This document shows positions 25,063 through 35,813 of a DNA stretch of 64,000 nt, in pieces. The translations under genes were made by a program, and so were the position numbers. The notes beneath the pieces were generated by a model. It worked only from the letters and a program-made list of their open reading frames with translations. It searched no databases and was not told where the DNA came from. The stretch lies in contig CM019237.1 in assembly GCA_009741485.1 (NCBI GenBank), forward strand, positions 46,236,982 through 46,300,981. The letters are read 5' to 3'. Within the stretch, counting starts at the first letter, position 1, and each line of letters begins with the position of its first letter. The DNA comes from Malurus cyaneus samueli (taxonomy: Eukaryota > Chordata > Aves > Passeriformes > Maluridae).

Positions 25063-27531
25063 GCTGGCATAGACTAAGTGCTCTGTTTCAAGCTGTATGC
25101 CTGGTTGATTAAATTAACATCTATAAGAGGAATAAACTGCAAACAAGTTACTGTTTTTTCACTTGCTGGATTAATTGAAGTCGTAACTGAAAAAGAAACG
25201 AAGTCCGCTCTAAAGGCACTGTTCAGATAACCAAATAACATAACCTATGTTTTTAAAACACCTTTTCTAACTCAGATCTGCAAGCACCACTTGGGGTCTG
25301 GAAGTCAGCTTAATTCTTTTCTTCCCATGAATCACAATCAGAAAAAAGGTTTATGTAACAGGAATCTCATGAACAATTGCAGTGATGACGCACAAACCAG
25401 AAAAAAGCAGATCAGCCTCACATAACTATTTTGGCTCTGCAGTAATAACAACAACAATAACACCAAAAAGAATAGATGCCATTTTTTCCAGAAAGATGAT
25501 AGTATTTAATGATGGTCAGAAGCAATAGCTGTTGGTTATATCTCTTTCGCATCATCACTTTCTGAACACAGTTAGTGCTCAGAAGTTTTAGTCTTTGAAG
25601 TTCTTAGTTTTTTTCATACTCACTCTTTATATCTAACTTTTACCTCACTTTGACATGGTCATAAGTCTATTTTCCTTTTACACTCAGGGATGTGCTAAAA
25701 GTCACGGAGATACTCGGTGTGCTCTTTCTGTCATCTGTAATTTCTCTCAACATTCATCATATTGAAACCAGACTCCAAGTTGCTGCTAAATATAAGTATC
25801 TTACTGAATACAAATTCTTAGCTTTTGATGTCCTGCCCCCTTAGCACAAAGTTACAGCCACAGTACAAGAAACTGCTTTGCAGAACTGTTACTACCTCTT
25901 CATGAACTTATCTATATCTGCTTGCAAACTTGAAAAGTCATGAATTAATAGCATTCTGTAATTATATTGCATCAACTACTGAAAAATATTTAAAAATATA
26001 ACTTCTAGAGTCAGGCTAACATAACTTAAGACTCAGAATATACCCGCTAGTAGATATTTGTTCATACAACATAACCAAAGTTCATACTGTGCTTTTTTTT
26101 CCTGCCCTTTTGAGTTTTCCCCAGAGAACACCTATTATATATTTCTACTGCCTATTATATACACCAGGTGTGTTTATGCTGCCAGATGTTGCACCAGAAA
26201 TGTCAGCTGCTGCTTGAGGCAGGGAGTGAATGCAATTAGAGGTGCCCTGGTGACAGCTTGACACTTATGATGGAAATGTTTAAATTTTTAATCAGGCATG
26301 TAACACAAAAACCCACACAACTTGGATTCTTCCTGAAAACTGGACCAGCATTACACTAACATCTTCTTTTATCAGGGAGATGGAAAGATCAATGTGTCAG
26401 CAGAAGCACAAATGGATTGGCTAGTCTTTGCAAAATATCTGAAGCGAGTTTCTGAAGTGTATTCCGCAAGCAGTAGCTGTGACGAGATCGACTTTCAAGG
26501 GCAGTAATGAATGCTGTTGGTTTAAAGTAGCTAATTGCTTTTATACTGAGATATTAGTTAACATAAATATACAAAAGATATAAAATGATAGGCCTGAATA
26601 CTACTTTTACTACTTATGTGGTTAGTTCCCAGTTACTACATTTCTATCACTCAATTTCTACTAATATGCCAAATGCTTTTTCAAGTAAACTGTGTAAAAT
26701 CTGCATATGAACTATAAATTAAAAACTTTAGAAACAATCATTAAGCATAATGCATCATGTACTCTGTGTGACTTAGTTAACGCAGCCATGAGAAGCAGGA
26801 AAACCAAAAAACCATACCAAGTTGAAACTAAATGTAGTCTGCTCCTAGGGCTACATGAGCAGATCCTAACCCAACATCAGATTAATTTTGAGTACACCAT
26901 TTTTAGTTAATTGCAAGATTGCTTTCTTCTTTTTCTCTCTTACAAATTACACATCCAAGTGTGGCCTGTGTTTGTTCATCCAGCAGAAATTTTTTAACTC
27001 TATCCTGCATTTGCATTACTTTACAGTGCAGCTTAAAGAGTTAGCAAGAGAACAAGTAATACATGTTAGCTGCTCCAGGCTGGCTACCTCAGTGCATGAT
27101 CTATTATAGTTTAAAATATCTCACTGAAAGATGTCTGAAATACTGTATGCATGTACCAGAACTGCAAAGTTACCCTTGACAGCAACTTAGTTCTACCTGG
27201 TCATTTAGCAATTCATGCTGTAGGAATAATTTGGGGTAAGGGCCAAGATTTTGGCCAAAGGGTTGAATTTATAAATATTTATTCTTGTGAAAAATACCAT
27301 GGGCTCATGGGCTCAAAGTAATTCTGAGTCTATTCTCTCTTGAAAAGACAGGTTTTCCAGAAACTGCTGCGCCAGAGCGATGAACGTATTAGTTGGAATG
27401 ACAAACATGATCTATATTTTCTCTTCAAAAAAAACTGATCACAAGTAGTTCTCTTCTGCATGTCAGTGGGTTGATCTAAATCTCAGGCTTATCTTGCATT
27501 TAGATAAAAATGAAACATATCTGAATGTGGA

Positions 27532-27589
27532 CAGTAGCATCCTTTTAACCTTTTGCCTACCAGTAGCATCCTTTTAACCTTTTGCCTAC
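27532..27589. repeat. Perfect 29-bp tandem duplication
   Basis: Two identical 29-bp copies, each beginning CAGTAGCATCCTTTTAACCT and ending TTTGCCTAC, with no spacer. The absence of any difference suggests a recent slip or an assembly artefact. Confidence 0.95.
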
Positions 27590-28520
27590 CAGCTCTGGAA
27601 GGGATGAGTCTCTTGTGATATTTACAGATGGTATAAGTGCCTACAAACTTGCATTGTCATTCTTACCTCATCTCCCATAAAAATGTGCTCCCCTTGGAGA
27701 CTGTCCTCTCCATTTATCCCACACATAGATGATTTTCAAAGGATATTAAATAATGAAAGCAAAAGGGTCATCAAGAATCCCAGAGTCAGGATATCATAGC
27801 TCCCTATCTCACTTGTGAGACATTGAAAAAGAGGATAAATCAACAAAGGAAACTTTACACCTGACTGAAAAGAAAATTCAGTCTCTTTTATTGGAGTGGT
27901 CTACATTTTCAATTTATTTATTTAGAGCATCTATGCATGTGATCATGTATTACATGTGGTCTGAATGTGTCTGGCTATGACAGGGCCAACACACTCATCC
28001 TATCCAGAAGCAATATATGCAGAAAAGCAGGATGAATTGTCATAAATGACTTGTGCTATGCCACTCAATTAGCATTCACTCTTAGAGCTTTATTTTCAAT
28101 TTCAAACCTTCACTATTTAGTTTTATTTTTATTATATTTTTTCACTCTTTAAAAATATCTTATCCCTATTTTTTTCTCCATTATTTTATTATTTTTATTT
28201 TTTCATTAAAATGTTCATTATTTCAATGATTTGTTTCTTGGTTTGGGATTCCCTCATTCTTTACTACTGTATAAAATGAGCACCAAACTTGGCAGAACTT
28301 CCAAGGCAGAGTGGTGTGGTGCAGTTGAAGAATGTGAGTGTGAATTCATTGGGGAATATCTACAAAACATTATCACCTTTTTCTAGAGTCAGACCTCTCT
28401 CAGCTACATGGTCTCGACATTGTGCCTGAAGTTATGCCAACTCTTGTGAATTCATTTCAGATTCACTTTCTCATTTCATGCCGCCAAGTGAACACTTCGC
28501 TCCCTGCATTCACCACTTCC

Positions 28521-28544
28521 TGGGAATTTCACTGGGAATTTCAC
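28521..28544. repeat. Perfect 12-bp tandem duplication
   Basis: TGGGAATTTCAC occurs twice in direct succession. Each copy holds GGGAATTTCA, one base off the NF-kB consensus. Confidence 0.85.
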
Positions 28545-30689
28545 TGTGCTGTGCTTGCCAACGAGCCACTGCAGTGCACTTCTCCCTCCCTGCAGTGAGG
28601 AATATGGGTTTGAAATCGCAGTGTGGGTAGCTCTCTAAGTTTTCCTCTCTCTGACAGTTTCCCATTAAAAAGACAGGACTCACACAATCGAATATCCACA
28701 TATGTGCTGCTGATAGTCAAAGAGGAATGAACCAACAACCACATCAAACTCAGGGAAGGTAAAAAGTTTCTTTCAGTCCAACAGTTGCTGCCTATTGCCT
28801 CTAGATATGTTCTGTGGTCAAAGCCACAGGCAATTTTCTCATTTCATCTGGGAGCAAACCTCATTTCAGTGAAAGCAGTATATCGTATGTGAAAAAAAAA
28901 AAAACCTCCTGGCAGTTAAAATTCTTCACAAGTACTCAGAATGATGAATAATCTCAGAAAAAGGAGAAGTAAAAATAATGAGAAATAATCTAGACACTAC
29001 CTGATCACAGAGCTTATTTTAAAGCTAAGTGTTATGCAGCACTGTTGTTGAGCTCTGGGGTGGGGAAGGGAGTGTACTAAGAATGTACATACTTCCTTCA
29101 GGATTATAATTAAATTTAGAAATGAATGTGATCATAAAACGTACATGCTAGGGTTTAATTGTAGGTCAGGTTCATATGTTAAAAAAGATTGCTAGCCTAG
29201 ATTTTAAAAGCATTAGCTCAAGTCATGTAGCATAACCTCATTTTGATCATTCTGGGTTTAGAAAATGTACAATTACTGATGCTGCAGAAAGTCACACCAA
29301 GGGCAGATGAGATTAGTAAGAAATAAACCTGCATGTCAGTAGCAAAATAGAAACTGAAATGAATAATCAAATTGGCAGAACATTCATACAGCCTAGGCAG
29401 CAAAGTCCAAATAAATGGTCTTGAAAGCCACAAGAAAACTCTCTACTGAGCACCTAAATCATCAATTTGAAGAAGTTTTTTGTGCAGAATGTTTCAATAA
29501 GCTTCATAATACTTAAAACATGAAGTGATTTCATAGCTTTCACCGCTGACCTTAGTACAATAATAAATCTGCAAAGATTACAAAGTAAGAAAAAAATTAT
29601 TTGAAATCACTGGGCATATGTATTAATAGGGACAATTCATTGTATGTTCATTTTCTACACTGCCCAAATTTCAGAGACTTTGTCAGCATCTCTCCTGGTG
29701 GAAGCAGGGCAGAATTCTAGGATGTGAAGCTGAATAGTTGCAGTAATGCTCTCATGTCCTTGGATGCTGGGTTATGACTCCTATAGGCAGTAGTACATAT
29801 AAAGGAAATGTAATAACAAGCAATCTCTGGCACTGAAAACACCAACTACTGCAGCACAGAAGGTTATTTGAAGGAACTGTTTAGGGTAACTGGTGTAACC
29901 AGTAAACTGCTCTTAATACACTTGCATACAGCAGCAACCATGTTCAATTAAAAAACATTTAAAGAAAAGAAATATTTTTCATTTTTCTGTAAAGGCTTCC
30001 TTTATTTCCTCCCCAGTGTCCTCCAAAGAAGCGTGCATTTCAAGAACACAGGCAGAATATCTTGGTACACATGTACCAAGAAATCACTGAAAGGAAGGGA
30101 GATAATACACAGCACCTACATAATTGATCAAAACCTGTATCCTGAAAATTCCTCTTCTGTTCCCATCAGTGGCAGCATGACAATGCATATTAGCATGAGC
30201 ATAAATAAAAGGCTCAAATAAAAGTAAATACCTGCTCTGGATGGAAGTGAGACTTCAGCCCTGCTTAAGCACATTATCATAGGTTTAAGAAGACCATAGG
30301 CTTGACAAAAGAGATATTATCTCTTTAAACCTTGCTCCTGCACCTGCCATATCAATACATTTTAGACACTTTGCATTCACTTCTATACTCTTGCCATATA
30401 AGATTTATTGAGTACGACATTATGTTGGAAATAACATAGATGTAAATTATTCATATGCACTGTGTAATTATTTCAATGCTTAGGGTTAAGAAAGAAGGAG
30501 AAACTTTGAACTGTTTTCAAACTACTAAAGTATTTCTCACTGTGCCTAAGCTGACAGATAAAGGAAGACAGGGATCTAGTTATGTCTCTGGAAAGAGTAC
30601 CAAGAGCCTCAGCAAATAGTGGAGCAGGTAACTAGAAGAAAATATAGGTGCAGAAATATGGATTGCACTCAGTAGAAATTAGGCTATTC

Positions 30690-30810
30690 AAACCCAGGAC
30701 TTGATATTTTGCATTGCACAGCACACTGTATGAAATCCTGTGGCCTACTTGTGCATAAGGTTGAACAAGATGATGCTAATGGCCCATTTTGGCCTTCAAT
30801 CTGTGTGTCT
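30690..30810 (+). mobile_element. Possible ancient CR1/L3-like LINE 3' end
   Basis: The run AAGGTTGAACAAGATGATGC, then GGCCCATTTTGGCCTTCAAT, resembles the decayed 3' end of CR1/L3-type LINEs (GTTGAACTAGATGACC followed by CCTTCCAA). The match is weak and by eye only. Confidence 0.25.
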
Positions 30811-30977
30811 GATTTTCCTCGAGGCTACATTTTTGCACTGCTCTGGCCTATATTTAGGCATGCTTAAAAGCATTTTTTTACTGCTACAACAGAGTGAAGG
30901 AGTTCCAGAGTAAACAAACCATACCCCCAGATTCTATACAGCAGTAAAGTGAAATTTTTAAAAGGAAGATATCTTAC

Positions 30978-31136
30978 TTCTTTTTCCATTTGAAGTCCTT
31001 CTGCTCTGATATTTCTCTCAAATACTTCCCTCTTCTCTGTCTGCAGATTAGATTTTCTATACACAAGAATGTAGTCAATCCGACACTTCCCATCTCTAAA
31101 ATATAGTCCACTGGTTTTGTTCTTATCAGGTACTTC
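30978..31136 (-). CDS. ANO4: ANO4 coding exon (fourth in window), start of dimerisation domain
   Basis: Exon of 159 bp, exactly 53 codons (residues 107-159), phase 0 at both ends, so skipping it would keep the frame. The translation includes [20 protein letters not shown], then [20 protein letters not shown]. The FRDG..RIDYIL..Y motif is the hallmark opening of the anoctamin dimerisation domain, and the rest matches ANO4 as I remember it rather than ANO3 (which reads [18 protein letters not shown]). The acceptor is CTCTTTACAG just above 31136. The donor is GAA|GTAAGA at 30977. Family knowledge: this cytoplasmic domain helps the dimer assemble. Confidence 0.97.
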
Positions 31137-34100
31137 CTGTAAAGAGAAAATAAAACAACTTAGTGATGTTAATTTGCCTTGGCAATTGCTGCATGACTGT
31201 TTGTACCCTCAATTTTCAGTAATACTCAACAGGAAAGATGAGGAATCAGAATAAGCTGTTCAAGTTTTTGGCTGTTTACGTTCAGTGCTTCTGACTTCAT
31301 CTGAGAGGAGCACAGACTTCCCTGCTTAGGGGTGGAAATGTTTGTACATACAGGCATGGGATAGAATAGAAAACATGACCCAATCTTCCTTCCCCACCAC
31401 GCTCTGTAAGGTTAGGAATAATTTCTTACCCATAAAATAGAACAGATAATAGTGTTACTGAAGCATAAATTTAAAATGAAGAATTTAATACGGCTAAATG
31501 TACATGTGAAAAGAGTAAACAATGTCACGAACATTTACTGTAGTGAGAAATGCTAAAGCCTGGCACAGAGATTCTCATTGTTTTGCCTCATAGGTCACCG
31601 ACAACAATGTGAAGATTCTGTATCGATCTCATCAAACTAACTACAGAATATTCCTTGCTTAAGTAATAGCTGATGATTAATTTATTTGAAAAGAATTACT
31701 AGTTTGGTCTAGCAGTACACAAATGCAATAAATACTATTTCTTTTTTATTTCCGCAAAAACTCCAAACAAACAAAAAAAAGCCTGCTCAAATGTTTGGTC
31801 TGACAGCAAAAAAACTTGATTTCACTGTTAATAGGAGGTCAAACAGGTCTCACTCTCCTGAGATATAAAAGACCAGACTACTGGTCTTTTTCCAGTAAGC
31901 CATGAGATGAAATTCCCTACAGATCTTCCTCACAATATAACACTACTTCCACACAAGACAAGTCGTGCCCAGGGGTTAAGTTTCAGACAAGTTAAAATTG
32001 TATGGTAATTTTCAGGCTGGAGTGTTTTGTACAGGAAATGCACACTGTGAATGATACATGGGAACAAACAGCACTCCCTCTGAGCAGTAAAAAGGGCAGG
32101 GACCTTCAGGAACCTCAAGATCAGTCCAGCTCTCAGCTGAAGGTAAGGTTAAGCTAATTTACCTCTATTTTTCCAAAACTCACTCCACTATTCCTGCCAA
32201 AAATAGCCCCACTCTATAATATACAATCAAGTCTCTGAAATAGAAAGAATATTTTGCCTTTCACATCTGGAAGGAGAGAATTTTCAAAATACTTTCTCCA
32301 TAGGAAAATTACTTCAGAATTTAAGTCACAAAGTGAACATTACAACAGGAAAAGTTATTTTTACAGGAAAAGCCAACAAAATAAATTTTCCCATTCAAAG
32401 AGTTTAGTGTAAGCTATCTTTCTGATTCCCAGCAGGCATTTTGATTAAATGGAAAAACCAATGAAAGCCTTCCAAATGTCCCATCCTGCTGGTACATCCA
32501 GTTCACTAAAGGAAGAAGGGAATTTTCCTAACATTCTTTTATTACAGTGTCTGACTCCTGACACAACTTAGTGCAGACTTGATACAGTGGAACAGTTTAC
32601 AGCCCAAAAACAAGGCAAGAAAAAAGATTTAATCTCTAAGGAACAAACAGGAACAAACTATTTATATCTATACTGCATATCATGCTGATAAATTATATTA
32701 TGAAGACATGAGACGTATTTTTCATAGAACATTAAATGTGAAAACAGCTCAGGAGGCATATATTTTTCCATTAAAAATCTATGTTGAGAAGACATTAAAC
32801 AAAACCCTAGTTAACCAAAGGGTATTTAAGGTAATTTAAATAAAGGAAGGGTGTAGTAGGAGATTTAGAGGCTGTGGGTCAGCTAGGTGGTCCTATTGTG
32901 ATTTCTAACCCTCCTGGCAAGCCTCCTGTTCAGTAGCCAGAGTCACCATGCACTTCAGCAAGTAGGAAAGGAACTGTGGAACAAAATCATCCATGCTGAG
33001 GATCTGCTGTCCATGCTGTGTAGGCTGAAGGGCTCACGTTGGGCCCACTGTAGTCTGGGCCAGAAGACTCACTGGGTTTATATCCATTAGGAATCCAGGC
33101 TGAAAATCCAACACTGCTCTGGGCTGCAAAGAAATCATGGGCAGGGGCAATGGAGAAATCCATTGAAGAATCCAATGCAGTTTGCCTGCACTGGCTCATC
33201 AGTGAATGCAGAACCTTGTATTAAAGAGCACCCATGAGATTTAGCCAAGCTATTTGACTTGTTGGACTTCTTCCACTACAAACGACTTCCTGGGACAATT
33301 ACTTTCTCTTGGACTTGTGAAACACTACCAGCTACAGCATTGTAATTGCTCACTCAGAGAAGGTGTCAGAGAGGGTGTCAGAGAGACAACCCCTCTCTGT
33401 ATTTGGAGGTCCTTTTCTATTTAGGAACACTCTATGTCAAATCCAAGCTGATAAACCCTATTAGACTGTTATGGCCTCTGGGAAGGAACCCCTTCTCTGG
33501 CCCTCTGTTACAGACTGTAAGGCAACTTTATAGACTGAGTCTGGACTTGTAAGAACTCTTGATCTAATATGATCTAGACACAGTCTGGGCTGGTTCAGCA
33601 GTGTCAGCTGCAGGACTTCTGCATTATCCAAGTATTACAGGTTTATGCTATTCCAGACAGAAATTTATTCCTCCAGATATTGCATCTCCCTTACCTGTGT
33701 TACAACATCAAAATTCAGTTTTCCTAAACTGATAAAAAAACCCCTATAAATAGAACTATCTAAGTCTGACTGCAATTTTTGGTGAAAAAGTGGTGTAGTC
33801 ACATATGCCAAACCTCAATTCCTTCATCTGAAAAAGGATGCTGGAAGAAAGCAGAACAGTGAAAACTTCACTCTAACAAGAAGCTTAGCATTTCTATCTC
33901 TATGACTGCATTGGTAATGTGTGTTGTGTATTTTGGACTTGTTTTCCAAGGAATGCAGTAGTTTTTATATTCTCAGGGGCTGAGTTGGGAACCATCAGCA
34001 TTCACAGACACAGCACTCACAAGCACACATCAGGAGAGCTTTATGCAAAGGGCTTGCCTGTATATATCCATATGACCCATATAACATCTAAACAGTGTCT

Positions 34101-35674
34101 CTTTTCCTTCTAGAGTTTAGCAGGGACCAAGTACTTTGAAACTTCTGTTTTCCTAGGCCGTAGCATCCCTAAAGTCCCACTAGGACTTCTAATATTCATC
34201 TTTTTTTCCTCATCTTATGATGCTCTACATTGCTATTTTCCTCAGTTATGGTTATGAAAAAAAAACCCCCCTTAAATCTGTTCCTATTCCTCAGAAGTTT
34301 TCCCTTTCCCTTTAAAAAAAACACAAACAAACAATACATCTAAGATTTAAAAAAGGGTTTGAAGTATTGTTTTTGCAATATTGTTATACTAAGAGCAGCA
34401 TGTCTTTCTGATAATTTTCTGCTAATTTTTCTTCTTTAACTTATAAAAATCATGTGCCTTTCACCTGTGCCTTTTTGCTAAAGACCATATGGTAGATGGT
34501 CCCAAAACGCAACATGGTAGTATCATGCCAGATTAATCTACCATGGTGCAAGCAGGCAAAGAGAATCCTTTGTAATTGTATAGGAAGCTGGGGAAGAGCT
34601 GTGAGTAAGGAAGATGAAACTGTGAGCAAGGTCAAACATATATTCAGGGTGCCCTGAATTTTGTTGCTTTAATTATCTTTCTAAACAGTCGAGGAGTGAA
34701 GCTCCCTATGGGCTGAACTTCTAGAACAAAGAAAATCTCTGACTCTCTCCTCGGCAGTGTTGCACAAAAGAATTTGCACCACAAAACCCTCTAGCTCCTG
34801 AAAAAGACATAATCCCTAATTGCATCTCCTAAACTCTATCAAAACTAGTAAACAAAAGAGGGTCAGGGCAGGGCCCTCAGCAATGTCCTGTGGTTTTCCA
34901 CTCTTTTTAATTGCTAGCATGGTCCCTGCCAGTTCTGATCTGAGCCAGTCAGCCCTCTGCCAAAAACTCCTCAGGCACAACTTGCAGGTAACATCAGACC
35001 AGTCCAGTAAGAAGTGTAGATGTAGCCACATGAGGTGGCTGAAAGGAGAGAGGTGTATGAAAGGAGAGAAGTCCCTGGTCTCTTCACCCGCTGAGGAAAC
35101 AACTCTACCATCCATGGGTTGCAGGGCAGTGGAAGGCAAAATGAAAGGGCATATTGTTCCTTTCTGCAAAAAAGATATGAAAAGAAATGTAGGCCCAAAT
35201 TTTCATCAGGGCTCCATTACTTTTTGGTTGCTTAAAGATAGAATTTAAAAAGGACTGTGTAGAATGCCTTCTCCCTGGTATGTTCTCTGAATCACCATTA
35301 TGCACCATCTTCACTGGAAGGGAATGTGTCTCATAATTGACACCCAAAGTTTCTTATGGGAGTTTTGTGATAAATTTCTTCCACACTCTTTCCCCTTAAA
35401 GGATTAACATAGGGAAAACTTTTCCAGCATTTTCAGAAGCAGTGAAGCCTTAGATATGCACAGATGCTTCACTGAGGGTGCATGAAATCAAAACTTTTGA
35501 TTTTGAGATATTTTATATTTCAGCATCATAATCTTAAAAAGGAAAATCAGTTTTCATGGGAAAGATTAGACACAAATTGATAGCAGAGAATGAGATTTTA
35601 AATCAAACTACATTTACTGCCTCTCTATAATGGGCATGAATAAGTATTGTGCTAATGATTCTGTGCGTCCTTAC
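31137..35674 (-). other. ANO4: ANO4 intron, 4.5 kb
   Basis: Lies between exons 35675-35811 and 30978-31136. It is unique AT-rich sequence, and I recognise no repeat family. It holds a 70-codon open frame on the minus strand at 32987-33199 with protein-like composition. Longer overlapping open frames on both strands occur at about 34816-35248. I cannot assign either. Confidence 0.8.
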
Positions 35675-35811
35675 CTCTCCCACAACTTCCAGTCTGCTGG
35701 CATCATCAGAAGTACTGGTCAAGTTACCATGGTGAAGCAGGGAATCATCGTCTTTGGAAGGACTGTTCACACCTTCTAACTCATCAAAAAATATGTTGAC
35801 ATCTTTAGCTA
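35675..35811 (-). CDS. ANO4: ANO4 coding exon (third in window), acidic N-terminal region
   Basis: Exon of 137 bp covering the split codon 61 and residues 62-106. The translation runs AKDVNIFFDELEGVNSPSKD, then DDSLLHHGNLTSTSDDASRL and EVVGE, matching the family's FDELE...KDDDSLLH.GNLTSTSDDASRLE with few changes. It is Asp/Glu/Ser-rich and probably disordered, with no membrane segment. The donor is GAG|GTAAGG at 35674. The acceptor is tandem: TTTTTTAGTAG offers two AGs three bases apart, giving an exon start at 35811 (junction residues I-A-K-D) or at 35808 (T-K-D). The first matches the length of the known protein. Mammals have Met where this bird encodes Ile at the split codon, as I remember them. 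Confidence 0.96.
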
Positions 35812-35813
35812 CT
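35808..35813 (-). promoter_or_regulatory. ANO4: Tandem (NAGNAG) splice acceptor
   Basis: Minus strand TTTTAG then TAG, then CTAAAGATG. Both AGs follow a long pyrimidine tract, and both choices keep the reading frame, differing by one residue. Position 35811-35809 (TAG) is exon or intron depending on the choice. Confidence 0.75.

Larger units (their letters stand above)
7195..30977 (-). other. ANO4: ANO4 intron, 23.8 kb
   Basis: The largest intron in the window, between exons 30978-31136 and 7094-7194. It contains an A/C-rich tract (7905-7980), a CR1 fragment (9744-9930), a TA-rich microsatellite (10628-10710), a complete solo LTR (14477-16028), a composite of two LTR fragments (23982-25062), a 29-bp tandem duplication (27532-27589) and a 12-bp tandem duplication (28521-28544). 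An assembly N lies at 21917. The other stretches are AT-rich with stops in all frames, and I recognise nothing in them. Confidence 0.85.

Noticed and set aside
30978..31136. Assignment to the paralogue ANO3 or to other anoctamins
   Set aside because: The residues around [17 protein letters not shown] and [16 protein letters not shown], and the preceding DDASRLE exon, fit ANO4 as I remember it. ANO3, ANO5 and ANO6 differ at many of these positions.
34816..35248. Open frames of 142 (plus) and 117 (minus) codons over the same stretch
   Set aside because: They overlap on both strands, have no recognised family motif and no splice or retrogene features. The region is somewhat GC-richer, which favours chance open frames.
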